In this document: piece after piece, positions 1 to 8,822 of the stretch | How positions within the stretch are numbered: position 1 is the first letter of the stretch | Layout of the letters: every line of letters starts with the position of its first letter | Assembly: GCF_029211325.2 (NCBI RefSeq) | Contig: NZ_CP135996.1 | Coordinates: 2,480,001 to 2,544,000 of the forward strand | Direction of reading: 5' to 3' | DNA from: Caproicibacterium argilliputei | Lineage (GTDB): Bacteria > Bacillota > Clostridia > Oscillospirales > Acutalibacteraceae | Length of the DNA: 64,000 bases | Made by a program: the position numbers and the translations under genes | The notes under the pieces: generated by a model | What the model was told of the DNA's origin: nothing | Database searches by the model: none | What the model saw: the letters and a program-made list of their open reading frames with translations, nothing else

Positions 1-311
1 CGTTTGTCGTCCTCGACTATCTGACGGGCGTGCTGTGCGCGATTGCCGACAAAAAGCTCTCCAGCGAAGTCGGCTTCAAGGGCATTTCCCGCAAGGTACT
101 GATTTTCGCGCTGGTGGGCGTTGGGAACATCATCGACAGTCAGGTGTTGGGCTACAGCGGCGCGGTGCGCACGGCAGTTATCTTTTTCTACCTGTCCAAC
201 GAAGGCGTGTCCATTCTGGAGAACGCGGGGCATCTGGGGCTTCCCATCCCCGAAAAACTGAAGGCGGTTCTGGAACAACTCCATGACCGCAATGATGAGG
301 AGGAACAATAA
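1..311 (+). CDS. phage holin, 5' end outside window
   Basis: This is the C-terminal part of a toxin-secretion/phage-lysis holin (Phage_holin_4_1 type), read in frame from base 3 to the TAA at 309-311. The visible segment holds the family's DYLTGV motif, a hydrophobic helix around LIFALVGVGNII, and the GHLGLPIPEKLKAVLEQLHD tail. The complete holin at 49254 has almost the same residues and gives the missing N-terminus: about 38 codons including the first membrane helix lie outside the window. The gene ends 2 bp before the endolysin, so the two form a lysis cassette. Holins open the cytoplasmic membrane so that endolysin reaches the wall. Family identity is sure; timing and function are inferred. 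Confidence 0.9.
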   Translation, partial: FVVLDYLTGVLCAIADKKLSSEVGFKGISRKVLIFALVGVGNIIDSQVLGYSGAVRTAVIFFYLSNEGVSILENAGHLGLPIPEKLKAVLEQLHDRNDEEEQ

Positions 312-313
312 CT

Positions 314-1279
314 ATGGCAGGAATCAAAGGAATTGACGTATCCCACTGGCAGGGAACGATTGACTGGGGCAAGGTCAAAGCGGCAGGCATTAAGTTTGCC
401 ATCATCAAAGCCGGAGGCTCTGACGCGGGCTTCTACACCGACAGCAAATGGGAAGAAAACTATACGGGGGCCAAGGCAGCAGGCATCCCTATCGGCGCAT
501 ACTACTTCGTCGGCAAGGACTGCGTGACTGCCTCTGCAGGAAAAGCTGATGCGGAACGCTTCATCAAAATCCTGAAAGGCAAGCAGCTGGAGTATCCTGT
601 CTACATGGATAACGAAGCGCAGCCTGCTTCCGCCAAAGCCGGTATTACGGAAGCCGCCATTGCTTTCTGTGAGACAATGGAAGCCGCCGGATACTTTGTC
701 GGTATCTACGGCTCTGCTGTCTCCGGTTTTAAGGAGCGCATGGATGACAGCAAGCTCAAGGCCTATTCCCACTGGGTGGCGCAGTACGCCAGTAAATGCA
801 CCTACTCCGGCGAATACGGTATCTGGCAGTATTCTTCCACTGGCAAGGTCGATGGCATCAATGGAAATGTGGATATGGACTATGGATATATCGATTATCC
901 GTCCATCATCACGAACAGCGGCTTTAACGGCTACAGTAACGGGAGTGCGACTACAACCTACACGAAGTCCGTTGATGAACTTGCCGCCGAGGTCATCCGC
1001 GGGGATTGGGGCAACGGAGACACACGCAAACAACGCCTGACCGCCGCCGGGTATGACTACACCGCCGTACAGGCAAAGGTCAACGAGATTCTTTCCGGGA
1101 AAAGCACTTCAACCACGGAAACCTATGAAAGCTATACCGTGGTCAAGGGCGACACCCTCTGGGGCATTGCCGCCAAAAAGCTTGGAAGCGGCGCACGATA
1201 CAAGGAAATCAAGACGCTGAATAGTTTGTCCTCAGACACGATTTATGCCGGGCAGAAGCTGAAAATCCCGAAAAAGTAA
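314..1279 (+). CDS. endolysin: GH25 lysozyme with CW_7 and LysM wall-binding domains
   Basis: This 321-residue enzyme should cut the N-acetylmuramyl bond of peptidoglycan. Residues 1-195 are a glycoside hydrolase family 25 domain: it opens with KGIDVSHWQG, carries the YMDNEAQ strand, and has the WQYSSTGKVDGINGNVDMDY signature near 173-192. Residues about 217-258 match the Cpl-7 (CW_7) repeat with DVIRGDWGNG-like sequence, and residues about 272-320 are a LysM domain (YTVVKGDTLWGIAAKKLG). It has no signal peptide, as expected for a holin-released phage lysin. It starts 2 bp after the holin stop, and a Rho-independent terminator follows. Element B retains only the first 26 codons of an equivalent gene (49669), so this is the only intact endolysin seen. 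Confidence 0.95.
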   Translation: MAGIKGIDVSHWQGTIDWGKVKAAGIKFAIIKAGGSDAGFYTDSKWEENYTGAKAAGIPIGAYYFVGKDCVTASAGKADAERFIKILKGKQLEYPVYMDNEAQPASAKAGITEAAIAFCETMEAAGYFVGIYGSAVSGFKERMDDSKLKAYSHWVAQYASKCTYSGEYGIWQYSSTGKVDGINGNVDMDYGYIDYPSIITNSGFNGYSNGSATTTYTKSVDELAAEVIRGDWGNGDTRKQRLTAAGYDYTAVQAKVNEILSGKSTSTTETYESYTVVKGDTLWGIAAKKLGSGARYKEIKTLNSLSSDTIYAGQKLKIPKK

Positions 1280-1294
1280 ATACGACTGCCCGTC

Positions 1295-1338
1295 AGCCCC
1301 TCGCTGTCCACTTTCGGATGGTGAGGGGCTGTTTTTTT
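1295..1338 (+). terminator. Rho-independent terminator after the lysis genes
   Basis: An AGCCCCTC / GAGGGGCT stem with a loop of about 20 bases is followed by GTTTTTTT. It closes the holin-endolysin transcript and separates it from the recombinase cassette. Confidence 0.85.
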
Positions 1339-1417
1339 GTTTACGTTCTCGGCCAAACTCAGTCCTTTTGTCCAGATGGGTCATTGAGGGAATTCCTCGG
1401 ATGGGAGGTAAGCGTAT

Positions 1418-1630
1418 ATGGCTGTTATTACTGGCGTAATACCAGAAATCAATGATGAAAAGAAACCTGTTTCACAGGAACAATTGCGGCGCGAAGTAGA
1501 TTATGCAAGGGCACAGAAAATACTCGAATCCATGCTGAATCAGGGGCTTATTTCATTGTCAGAATTCGACAAGATCACCGCCTTAAACCGCGAATCTTTC
1601 TCTCCCGCGCTGGCGGAGATTATGCCCTGA
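1418..1630 (+). CDS. small SHOCT_2-type protein at head of recombinase cassette A
   Basis: This 70-residue protein is preceded by GGGAGG. Its C-terminal half (DYARAQKILESMLNQGLIS, then EFDKI and the SFSPALAEIMP ending) matches the SHOCT_2 pattern of a short helical hairpin. A homologue at 49875 shares the DYxRAQKI, LIS, EF and SPxxxEIMP blocks and also sits just upstream of a large serine recombinase. No enzyme motif or membrane segment is visible. Conserved linkage suggests a role with the recombinases, perhaps as a regulator or directionality partner, but that is inference; the domain has no assigned biochemical function that I know of. It is separated from the next gene by 61 bp containing an AAGGAGGTG ribosome site. 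Confidence 0.75.
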   Translation: MAVITGVIPEINDEKKPVSQEQLRREVDYARAQKILESMLNQGLISLSEFDKITALNRESFSPALAEIMP

Positions 1631-1691
1631 AACCGTTGCTATCACATCGTTTTAGAGGTAATATTGTCACACTGACCAAGGAGGTGAAAAC

Positions 1692-3275
1692 GTGAAGAAG
1701 GTCACGAAAATAGATTCCCGTGCTGTCAACCCGATTGGGGAAAATGAAGCGCCAAAACTGCGTGTCGCGGCCTACTGCCGTGTTTCCACCGACAGCGACG
1801 AGCAGAAGGAAAGTCTGGAAACGCAGATTCGGCATTATGAATCATACATCAAGGCAAATCCCGCATGGAAATTTGCCGGCGTGTATTCCGACGAAGGCGT
1901 CACCGGCACCAAAAAGGAAAAGCGTCCGGAGCTTCTCCGGATGATTGCCGACTGCGAGGACGGGCGGATTGACTATATCGTCACCAAGTCTATCAGCCGG
2001 TTTGCAAGAAACACCGCCGACTGTCTGGAACTGGTGCGCAAACTTCAGAAACGCGGCATTTTTATCTATTTCGAGAAAGAAAATCTGGACACCGGCACCA
2101 TGGAAAGCGAATTCATGCTGTCCATCCTGAGCGGCCTTGCCGCGGAGGAGTCGGCTTCCATTTCTCAGAATAATAAATGGTCGATTCAGCGCCGGTTCCA
2201 AAACGGCACCTATAAAATCACCTGCCCGCCCTACGGCTACGATTCCATTGACGGAATACTGGTCATAAACGAGCGGGAGGCGAAAGTCGTTCGCTTTATC
2301 TTTTCGGAAATTCTGTCCGGAAAAGGAACGCCCCAAATAGCCAAAGAATTGAACCGCCGAGGACGAAAGGGAAAGATGGGCGGTCAGTGGACATCGACGA
2401 GCATTCGCGGAATGGTAATCAACGAAAAATATACCGGCGATGCCGTTTTTCAAAAAACCTATACCGACTCGAATTTCAACCACCGCCGCAACGATGGGGA
2501 AAAAGAGAAATATCTGATTCGAAACCATCACGAACCGATTGTCAGCCGCGAGGACTTTGAAGCCGCGCAGGCCGTTATCGCTCAGCACCGCAGGGAAAAA
2601 GGCATAAAACCGAAGCAGACAAAGTATCTGAACCGATACCCGTTTTCGGGAAAAATTATTTGTGAACACTGCGGCGGCACGTTCAAGCGCCGTACCCACG
2701 CATACGGGCGGCACAAAATCGCGTGGTGCTGCGGCACCCATATCAAGGACATCAAAAAATGCCCGGTGAAATACATTCCAGAGTCCGCCCTCGAATGCGC
2801 CTTTGTCACGATGATGAACAAGCTCATCTTTGCCAATCAGGCTGTTCTCAAACCCCTGCTGTTCAGTCTGCGCGGGGTAAACGCCGATGACGGCATGGAG
2901 CGAATCGGAGAGCTCGAAAAAAGTCTGGAGGAAAACCGGCGTCAGCAGGAAATGCTGGTCAGTCTGTTGAGCAAGGGGTATCTGGAACCCGCCGTTTACA
3001 AGAAAAGCAATAACGAGCTGCTTCGGGAAGCCGAGCGGATTCAGCATCAAAAGGATTCCATTTCTCGTCTTTTGAACTGTGACAGTCAATACCTGACGGA
3101 GGTCAGTGAGCTTCTGCAGTACTGTACGAAAGCAAAAATGCTGCGGGAATTTGACGGAGCACTGTTCTCCCGCTTTGTGGAGCGGATTCACGTGTATGAG
3201 CGTGAGAAAATTGGCTTTGAAATGAAATGCGGCGTCACGCTGAAAGAAAGGCTGTGTGATTGGTCTGAAAGATAA
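1692..3275 (+). CDS. large serine recombinase A1
   Basis: This 527-residue large serine integrase starts at GTG after AAGGAGGTG. The N-terminal resolvase domain has the YCRVSTD motif with catalytic Ser32, followed by the GVTGTKKEKRP and [11 protein letters not shown] helices. A Recombinase domain (PF07508 type) spans roughly residues 170-280. A zinc ribbon (CEHCGGTF, then CCGTH and KKCPVKY) lies near 320-360, with a coiled coil after it. Such enzymes cut and rejoin attP and attB through a covalent serine link. It is first of a three-gene set and is most like the first recombinase of the second cassette (50133), with the same MKKVTKI start. The closing ERIHVYE and FEMKCGVTL segments are intact, so it looks functional. 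Confidence 0.95.
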   Translation: MKKVTKIDSRAVNPIGENEAPKLRVAAYCRVSTDSDEQKESLETQIRHYESYIKANPAWKFAGVYSDEGVTGTKKEKRPELLRMIADCEDGRIDYIVTKSISRFARNTADCLELVRKLQKRGIFIYFEKENLDTGTMESEFMLSILSGLAAEESASISQNNKWSIQRRFQNGTYKITCPPYGYDSIDGILVINEREAKVVRFIFSEILSGKGTPQIAKELNRRGRKGKMGGQWTSTSIRGMVINEKYTGDAVFQKTYTDSNFNHRRNDGEKEKYLIRNHHEPIVSREDFEAAQAVIAQHRREKGIKPKQTKYLNRYPFSGKIICEHCGGTFKRRTHAYGRHKIAWCCGTHIKDIKKCPVKYIPESALECAFVTMMNKLIFANQAVLKPLLFSLRGVNADDGMERIGELEKSLEENRRQQEMLVSLLSKGYLEPAVYKKSNNELLREAERIQHQKDSISRLLNCDSQYLTEVSELLQYCTKAKMLREFDGALFSRFVERIHVYEREKIGFEMKCGVTLKERLCDWSER

Positions 3276-3366
3276 ATCTTTCAGACACGAGTTTCATGCT
3301 TTTCGGACAGTGTCCGAAATTTCGCAAGCGAAACCGCATAAAACATCGAAAAGAGGAGATTGATTG

Positions 3367-3798
3367 ATGAGCCACATACCCTACGGCTACCGGATTGAAA
3401 ACGGGAAAGCCGTCATTGATGAGAAAACCGCCGAACAGGTGAGGACACTCTTTGAGGCCTACCTTTCCGGTGATTCCATGAGTACCGCCGCAGACAAGGC
3501 GGGAATTAAAAGTTTTCACGCCGGAATCGGCAGAATGCTTACAAACGCCCGCTATTTGGGCGACGGGTTTTATCCCGCCATCATCGACGCAGATACCTTT
3601 GCGGCCGCAGAAGCGGAGCGCGCCCGGCGGGTGGAAAAGCTGGGCCGTATTCAGAAGCAGAAAGAACCGGAAAAGGCGGTCTTTCCCACATCTTTTTGCA
3701 TACGCGAAAGAACGGAGCAGTTAGATGACCCGTTCGAGCAGGCGGAATACGCCTACAGTCTGATCGAAACGGAGGTAAAAACAGATGGAAGTCAGTAA
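3367..3798 (+). CDS. recombinase-domain protein lacking the catalytic resolvase domain
   Basis: The ATG at 3367 has AGAGGAG upstream, giving 143 residues. It begins directly with the sequence that follows the resolvase domain in large serine recombinases: [15 protein letters not shown], then a helical stretch, the [19 protein letters not shown] segment and a charged tail. This is a Recombinase (PF07508-like) DNA-binding domain alone, without catalytic serine, zinc ribbon or coiled coil. It is not a mere fragment, because the cassette at 51697 carries the same short gene in the same place with its own start. It overlaps the next recombinase by 14 bp, indicating translational coupling. A role as DNA-bridging adaptor or directionality factor is inferred. 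Confidence 0.8.
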   Translation: MSHIPYGYRIENGKAVIDEKTAEQVRTLFEAYLSGDSMSTAADKAGIKSFHAGIGRMLTNARYLGDGFYPAIIDADTFAAAEAERARRVEKLGRIQKQKEPEKAVFPTSFCIRERTEQLDDPFEQAEYAYSLIETEVKTDGSQ

Positions 3799-5353
3799 AA
3801 ATATCACAGTCATTCCGGCGAGAAAACACAGGCGCGCCGAACCGGGTGAGGAGAAGCCGAAGCTGCGTGTCGCCGCTTACTGCCGGGTTTCCACCGATAC
3901 GGAGGAGCAGGCCACCAGCTATGAAACGCAGATTGAGCATTACACCGCCTACATTAACGGCCACCCGGACTGGACGCTGGCGGGCGTTTTCGCGGACGAC
4001 GGAATCAGTGGGACCAACACCAAAAAGCGCGACGAGTTCAACCGCATGGTTGACGAGTGCATGGCGGGCAAAATCGACATGATTGTCACCAAATCCATCA
4101 GCCGGTTTGCCCGAAACACGCTGGACTGCCTGAAATACATCCGCCAGTTGAAAGAGAAAAATATTCCCGTGTATTTTGAAAAAGAGAACATCAACACGAT
4201 GGATTCCAAGGGCGAAGTGCTTTTAACGATTATGGCGTCCCTTGCCCAGCAGGAAAGCCAGAGCCTTTCTCAAAACGTGAAGCTGGGCCTGCAGTACCGC
4301 TACCAGCAGGGACAAATCCAGGTCAACTGCACCCGCTTCCTCGGCTATACCAAGGACGAAAACAAGCATCTGGTTATCGTTCCGGAGGAGGCAAAAATCG
4401 TTCGGCGCATTTACCGCGAATACCTTGAGGGTGCCAGTATGCTCAAAATTGCCCGCGGTCTGGAAGCGGACGGCATTTTAAACGGCGCGGGCAATGCACA
4501 CTGGCACACCAGCAATATCAGCCAGATTCTGCGAAATGAGAAATACATCGGCGACGCTCTTCTGCAGAAAACCTACACCACGGATTTTCTCACGAAAACG
4601 CGCGTCAAAAACCAAGGCATTGTTCCGCAATATTACGTGGAAAACAGCCACGAAGCCATTATTCCGCGTGAGATTTTCATGCAGGCACAGGAGGAGCTGG
4701 TGCGTCGGCGGCTGGTTCATAAAAGCCCAAACGGGAAAAACCGGGTGTTCAGCAGCAGCCACTGCCTGTCGAACATCGTCTACTGCGGCGGCTGCGGGGA
4801 GTTTTACCGCCGAATTCACTGGTACAACCGGGGCAAAAAATCGGTTGTCTGGCGGTGCATCAGCCGGTTGGAGAACACCGGCCTGTACTGCGACGCCCGC
4901 ACCGTGCCGGAGAACCAGCTGGAGCAGGTGCTGGTCAAAGCCATCAACCGGACACTCTGCGACAAGGACGATTTTCTCGAAATCCTGCAGAAAAACATTG
5001 AAACTGTCCTCAGCCACGGGAATGACCAGGCGCTCGCCGACATCGAAAAGCGCTTGAAGGAACTGCAGGCAGAGCTTTTGAAGCTGGCCGCGTCCAATGC
5101 GGATTATGAGAAAGTGGGCAACGAGATTTACCGCCTGCGGGACGAAAAGCAGAAGGCCCTGATGGAAAGCGCCAACCGTGACGAGGTCAAGAAGCGCATC
5201 GCCGACATGGGTACTTTCCTACGGGAACAGCCCACAGAAATTACGGAATATGACGAATCCCTTGTCCGGCGGCTGATTGAAAAAGTAACTGTCTACGCAG
5301 ATAAATTCACCGTGGAATTCAAGTCTGGTGTAACGGCGGATGTGGATGAATAA
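3785..5353 (+). CDS. large serine recombinase A2
   Basis: This 522-residue large serine integrase starts at ATG after GGAGG, inside the end of the preceding gene. The resolvase domain holds YCRVSTD with catalytic Ser36, then [18 protein letters not shown] and [13 protein letters not shown]. The Recombinase domain follows, with a zinc ribbon of the form YCGGCGEFY...WRCISR near residues 330-370 and a C-terminal coiled coil (heptad-rich residues about 415-475). It belongs to a different subgroup from A1 and pairs with the gene at 52113, which shares long runs such as [24 protein letters not shown]. Two different catalytic recombinases kept together suggests they may act as a hetero-complex. A convergent terminator follows. 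Confidence 0.95.
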   Translation: MEVSKNITVIPARKHRRAEPGEEKPKLRVAAYCRVSTDTEEQATSYETQIEHYTAYINGHPDWTLAGVFADDGISGTNTKKRDEFNRMVDECMAGKIDMIVTKSISRFARNTLDCLKYIRQLKEKNIPVYFEKENINTMDSKGEVLLTIMASLAQQESQSLSQNVKLGLQYRYQQGQIQVNCTRFLGYTKDENKHLVIVPEEAKIVRRIYREYLEGASMLKIARGLEADGILNGAGNAHWHTSNISQILRNEKYIGDALLQKTYTTDFLTKTRVKNQGIVPQYYVENSHEAIIPREIFMQAQEELVRRRLVHKSPNGKNRVFSSSHCLSNIVYCGGCGEFYRRIHWYNRGKKSVVWRCISRLENTGLYCDARTVPENQLEQVLVKAINRTLCDKDDFLEILQKNIETVLSHGNDQALADIEKRLKELQAELLKLAASNADYEKVGNEIYRLRDEKQKALMESANRDEVKKRIADMGTFLREQPTEITEYDESLVRRLIEKVTVYADKFTVEFKSGVTADVDE

Positions 5354-5362
5354 GGGTAAAAA

Positions 5363-5414
5363 CGAGCAAGGCACTCTGCGGAATTTTTGAACGCAGGGTG
5401 CCTCGTTTGTTTTA
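5363..5414. terminator. bidirectional terminator between recombinase A2 and MerR gene
   Basis: A stem of CGAG..AGGCAC..CTGCG with CGCAG..GTGCCTCG surrounds the loop GAATTTTTGAA and is followed by TTTGTTTTA. It lies between two convergent genes and can serve both. Confidence 0.75.
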
Positions 5415-5415
5415 C

Positions 5416-6141
5416 TTAAGTTTTTTTCTCTGTACCAATCTCAACACAGTAACCAGTATAACCACAATGTGGGCAGGTTAGTTTTCTCGTTTTTGGTGTA
5501 TGGCTGGAAAATATAAATTTAGTTATCGTCGGTCTGAATTTTGTATTACATTCCGCACAGATATATTCGGTGTTTGTATAATATATCCTTGTCAATATAA
5601 TTCCCAATAACAGGACCATTGGAAATCCTATCGCAAAGGGAATCCATAACCCCTTTGTAATCCACGGGATCACCGTTGAAATTAAAATGATATCCATGAG
5701 CAGTCCCACGACAACCATAGTCGCATGAGTTCTTTTGAGTACTTTTTTACGCTCCATCATATGTTCTATGTCGCGAATTGAATTTACCGAGATTTTACCT
5801 GTGCTTTGAATGTTTTCCTTAATAGCCGAAATAACATTCAATTGTTTTTGTCTGTCCTTAATTTCTGTATCAATTTGTTTTGCCTGCTCGCTGAGCAATA
5901 AAAGCAATACTTTCGATTGATTATCACTGTCCAGTATTCCCTTGATTGTTCCCAGCGTTAATCCAAGCGCTTTAAGCATACAAATAAAACGCAGTTTATT
6001 AAGATCATCGTCAGAATACAGCCGACGCCCTCCTTCCGTCAGTTGCGATGGTTTCAGTAGATCTTTTGCGTCATAAAATTGTACTGTTCGGACAGTGGTA
6101 TCGCACAGCTTTGCCAATTCACCGGTCGTATATTGCGGCAT
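5416..6141 (-). CDS. membrane-anchored MerR-family regulator with C-terminal zinc ribbon
   Basis: An AAGGAGGTGAT ribosome site places the start at the ATG of MPQYTTGEL, giving 241 residues. Residues 1-70 are a MerR winged-helix DNA-binding domain (YTTGELAKLCDTTVRTVQFYD, GGRRLYSDDDL). A coiled-coil dimer helix covers about 70-125. Two hydrophobic segments near 140-185 (MVVVGLLMDIILISTV and IPFAIGFPMVLLLGIIL) look membrane-spanning. The tail has CAEC and CPHC pairs, a zinc-ribbon pattern. This is an unusual combination: most MerR proteins end in a soluble ligand domain. It is convergent with recombinase A2 and divergent from nothing visible; the 277 bp upstream is AT-rich. Its ligand and targets are unknown. 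Confidence 0.8.
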   Translation of the reverse strand: MPQYTTGELAKLCDTTVRTVQFYDAKDLLKPSQLTEGGRRLYSDDDLNKLRFICMLKALGLTLGTIKGILDSDNQSKVLLLLLSEQAKQIDTEIKDRQKQLNVISAIKENIQSTGKISVNSIRDIEHMMERKKVLKRTHATMVVVGLLMDIILISTVIPWITKGLWIPFAIGFPMVLLLGIILTRIYYTNTEYICAECNTKFRPTITKFIFSSHTPKTRKLTCPHCGYTGYCVEIGTEKKT

Positions 6142-6418
6142 AGAAATCACCTCCTTGCCTTTATCCTACACGATTACGCAACGTCATGAGCAAGGGGTCA
6201 CGTAAGAGGATTTTTTGTATAAAACTTAATTTTTTTAGTTTTATACATAAGAATCAATACGAGTAAAGTGTTTTTGGAGAATATGAACGCTGGGCGCCTT
6301 ACTCATTTTTGTGTTTAAGTTCATATGTAAAACATAATTGTGAGTTTTGAATTGTGCTCATTTTGCAAGGAAAATTTCTAATTATGCAACCAACTATGCT
6401 AGAATATATCAGTATTCA

Positions 6419-7288
6419 TCATGCTTCCTCAACTGCTATCCATACTTCTTGGCGATTTTCTTTCATATAGCATTCAAATACAGGCAAGTCTGAAAGCTTA
6501 TAGCCTGAACTTGGCAGCCATTCAGAATAAAATTTCTGATAGACATCCTGCACTGCCTTTGGGATTTCACCATCCGCATTGATGATGGCCCATGTTGCGG
6601 CAGGATAGGAGAACTCCACCATTCCTTCCGGAACAGGAGCATGATTACAATTCGGCACATCTACATAGTTTGTGACAGCTAAAATATAGTCCATTTCATC
6701 AGAGCTTCCCCACTCACCTCCGGCGGCAACTCCCAAAAAACCGGAAGGTCGATAATCCGGGAAAAACTGCATTAATTTTTTCATAGTACCGTCTTTCCAC
6801 GCCTTTTCCCATATCTGCGGAACAAATTCAAAAGCCCTGTTCGTTTTAATCCTGTGTGAGATACCAGCTACTTTAAACGCGGGCCATTGCTCAATTTGAT
6901 ACTTCATTTTCTCTGCCCCTTTAATTGTAATCTGAAAAGAGATCTTAGGACAGGATTTAAGCATCGTCGGTTCATTTCTTACTGTTGACGGCAATATTCC
7001 ATGAAAGTTTCTAAAAGCACGCGAAAAAGCATCTTGTGAATCATAACCATACTTCAGGGCAATATCAATGATTCTTTCGTTACCCTTTATTATATCGAAT
7101 GCCGCAAGTGTTAGTCTGCGATTTCTGATATACTCTGACAATGAGGTTTGCGCCATGTATGAGAACATTCTCTGAAAATTGTATATAGAACAACACGCAA
7201 TTTCAGATATTCTGTCATACGATATTTCACTTTGCAAATTAATATCAATATAATCCATAACCTCATTAAGCTGTTTTATCCAGTCCAT
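6419..7288 (-). CDS. AraC-family regulator with GyrI-like effector-binding domain
   Basis: GAGGAGGT lies 8 bp before the ATG of MDWIKQLNEVMDYI, giving 289 residues. The N-terminal 110 residues form the two-helix-turn-helix AraC domain (YDRISEIACCSIYNFQRMFSYM; YGYDSQDAFSRAFRNFHGILPS). Residues about 130-289 resemble the GyrI/BmrR effector-binding fold (AGISHRIKTN; a late PVFECYM). Proteins of this shape often control drug efflux or stress genes after binding a small hydrophobic or cationic compound. It sits in a short AT-rich cargo block with a MerR regulator and an APH-like kinase in element A. The start region overlaps the tail of the recombinase remnant upstream. The effector is unknown. 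Confidence 0.88.
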   Translation of the reverse strand: MDWIKQLNEVMDYIDINLQSEISYDRISEIACCSIYNFQRMFSYMAQTSLSEYIRNRRLTLAAFDIIKGNERIIDIALKYGYDSQDAFSRAFRNFHGILPSTVRNEPTMLKSCPKISFQITIKGAEKMKYQIEQWPAFKVAGISHRIKTNRAFEFVPQIWEKAWKDGTMKKLMQFFPDYRPSGFLGVAAGGEWGSSDEMDYILAVTNYVDVPNCNHAPVPEGMVEFSYPAATWAIINADGEIPKAVQDVYQKFYSEWLPSSGYKLSDLPVFECYMKENRQEVWIAVEEA

Positions 7289-7526
7289 GTCTACCACCTC
7301 CTCTCTGATTGAAATTATAGCGCAAATAGTTTATTTCTTCTCGACTTTTTATGGCGCAATTAGTAGATAAAAATTGATGAATAATAATTTGTAGGGAACT
7401 ACTCACCAAATTTCTGTTTATCTCTACAACATCGACATTTGTACTTACGCGACAATAAATACCCACTGGTTTCTCTCGTCTAGCAGGTTTAGCGGGTATA
7501 ATATGTACTTTTGGATTGTAAGTCAT
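7266..7526 (-). pseudogene. N-terminal scrap of a serine recombinase
   Basis: An AGGAG site precedes an ATG at 7526. The first 30 codons read MTYNPKVHIIPAKPARREK then GIYCRVSTN, clearly the start of a large serine recombinase including the catalytic serine motif. After that (below about 7437) the frame loses all similarity to recombinases and runs into the AraC gene start. The rest of the enzyme is gone. The leader differs from those of the four intact recombinases in this window, so it comes from another element or integrase lineage. The retained ribosome site could still drive translation into the AraC region. It marks a deletion scar at the cargo boundary. Confidence 0.75.
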
Positions 7527-7587
7527 TGCGCATCTCCTAAAAATCAAGTTAACCTTAACGCATGAACTTTATTTTCATCTCAGTTCT

Positions 7588-8457
7588 CTATTTGATATAC
7601 CAAGTTGGAATAGGGTTTTGCATATTGTTATACCAACTCAGTACATCCTTGGCTTGATTGATCATGGTATTTACTTCACTTTCTCCAAATGGAATAGCCC
7701 ATGGTATAGAGGAAAGCATATTACTGCTAATGTATAGTGCAAGCAACTTCCAAAATTCAAGCGGCACTTCATTATCAAAATAACCGTTTATAATACCTGA
7801 AGCAAACATAGGGGAAGCTTGCGCACACCATACAATACGATTAAATTCTTCCCATGGATCACCAAAATCGTAACGGTCGAAATCAATAATAACTATCTTA
7901 TTCTTTTCAATCATCATATTACCAATATGATAATCACCATGTTGGTAAGATTGCGGCCTGTTCGAAAGCAGAAAGCGATTAGATTCTATATATGCCATGA
8001 TGTCTTCTGCACCGTCAAATTTAACAAGGCAATCATTATACATTTTAATGTTGCGATCTATTTTTGCATTGAATCGTTGTTCCCAATCCGGTTGATTTTC
8101 TGGAGCAGGAATAGAATGGATTACCTTAAGTATTCTACCGGCTTCAAGGCCATACGAATACTGCTCAAAATCATTTAGATGGGGAATAATTTCTTCAGCG
8201 TCTTTGCCATCAACCCAAGTCTGAACAGTGTAAACACCCTTATCACACTTCCCAAACTCTACTGGTTTACACATAGAAACACCGAGATCCGCTACCTGCC
8301 TCTGCATACGAAACATATCTGCACGATTAGCGCTTTTTTCTTCTGGAGTAACCCTCAAAAGGTATTTAACACCATCATCTGCTGTAACACAGTATTTTTT
8401 ATCGCACGACCAACCTTTGTTAATAGGTATTTTAGAAATAAAACTTAGCTGTGACAT
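7588..8457 (-). CDS. APH-family phosphotransferase (aminoglycoside/choline kinase fold)
   Basis: This 289-residue kinase-like protein starts at ATG with GAGGGG upstream. It has the APH fold hallmarks: an N-terminal lobe with YLLRV (the ATP-binding lysine position taken by an arginine), the Brenner-type catalytic motif HGDYHIGNM near 173-181, and the metal-binding IDFDRYDFGDP near 193-203. The family includes aminoglycoside and macrolide phosphotransferases, choline kinases and many enzymes of unknown substrate. Location in a mobile element next to two drug-type regulators makes resistance plausible, but the sequence does not show the substrate. It is AT-rich compared with the recombinases. 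It is the last gene before the attachment junction at 8823. Confidence 0.85.
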   Translation of the reverse strand: MSQLSFISKIPINKGWSCDKKYCVTADDGVKYLLRVTPEEKSANRADMFRMQRQVADLGVSMCKPVEFGKCDKGVYTVQTWVDGKDAEEIIPHLNDFEQYSYGLEAGRILKVIHSIPAPENQPDWEQRFNAKIDRNIKMYNDCLVKFDGAEDIMAYIESNRFLLSNRPQSYQHGDYHIGNMMIEKNKIVIIDFDRYDFGDPWEEFNRIVWCAQASPMFASGIINGYFDNEVPLEFWKLLALYISSNMLSSIPWAIPFGESEVNTMINQAKDVLSWYNNMQNPIPTWYIK

Positions 8458-8580
8458 TTTTCAATTTACCCCTCTCAGAAATTCGTCCTGAATATTCTAT
8501 TGTGCAGACTAACAAACATTATATAACATTGCAAAAAAGTTGAGTTGCCTATTTCACAACTTATAGTTACCAATATCCAA

Positions 8581-8710
8581 CCTGACCACACAACCTCGCC
8601 AATTTCAAAAAACATCTATCCTGTCCACACACCAGCCCCAAAAATGCCGAAACATCAATCCTGTTCACACGCGAACCGCCGGTATCAATATCGTTCACTC
8701 GCGCACGAAA
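8581..8710. repeat. degenerate tandem repeats of about 40 bp beside the attachment junction
   Basis: The motif CCTG[AT][CT]CACAC begins at 8581, 8620 and 8660, and a weaker CGTTCACTCGC copy follows near 8691. The intervening sequence is partly alike (..AAACATC[TA]AT.. before copies two and three). Copies are too divergent for CRISPR and there is no spacer pattern. The gene-free stretch from 8458 to 9218 otherwise contains the attachment junction and the inverted arms around it; no convincing gene was seen there. Confidence 0.5.
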
Positions 8711-8822
8711 TCCGCCCTCTGGACTTGTTCTCTCAAAGTGATATTCCGCCGTTTTCGGCGCACCGAATTTTTGTCCACAAACCCCGAAAGCACCAGTATT
8801 ACTGGGCTTTTCACACACTCAC

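Noticed and set aside
188..1033. Minus-strand frame of 281 codons opposite the endolysin
   Set aside because: It covers a clear GH25 endolysin on the other strand; the translation is low-quality and without a ribosome site.
1842..3191. Long minus-strand open frame opposite recombinase A1 (and a similar one at 52083-53396 opposite B2)
   Set aside because: They have no ribosome site or family resemblance and mirror GC-rich codon bias of strong recombinase genes on the plus strand.
3364..3798. Treating the short recombinase-domain genes as broken ends of full-length recombinases
   Set aside because: Both copies have their own ribosome site or coupled start and the same order; a random truncation would not be kept twice with different sequence.
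8581..8710. Possible CRISPR array
   Set aside because: Repeats are degenerate, too few, and not separated by equal-length unique spacers; there are no cas genes.
8774..8786. DnaA-box-like TTGTCCACAAA near the junction
   Set aside because: A single near-match is not evidence for an origin, and no replication gene lies nearby.
8567..8818. Minus-strand frame of 83 codons over the 40 bp repeats
   Set aside because: Its repetitive residues only mirror the DNA repeats; no ribosome site, and it ends at the attachment junction.
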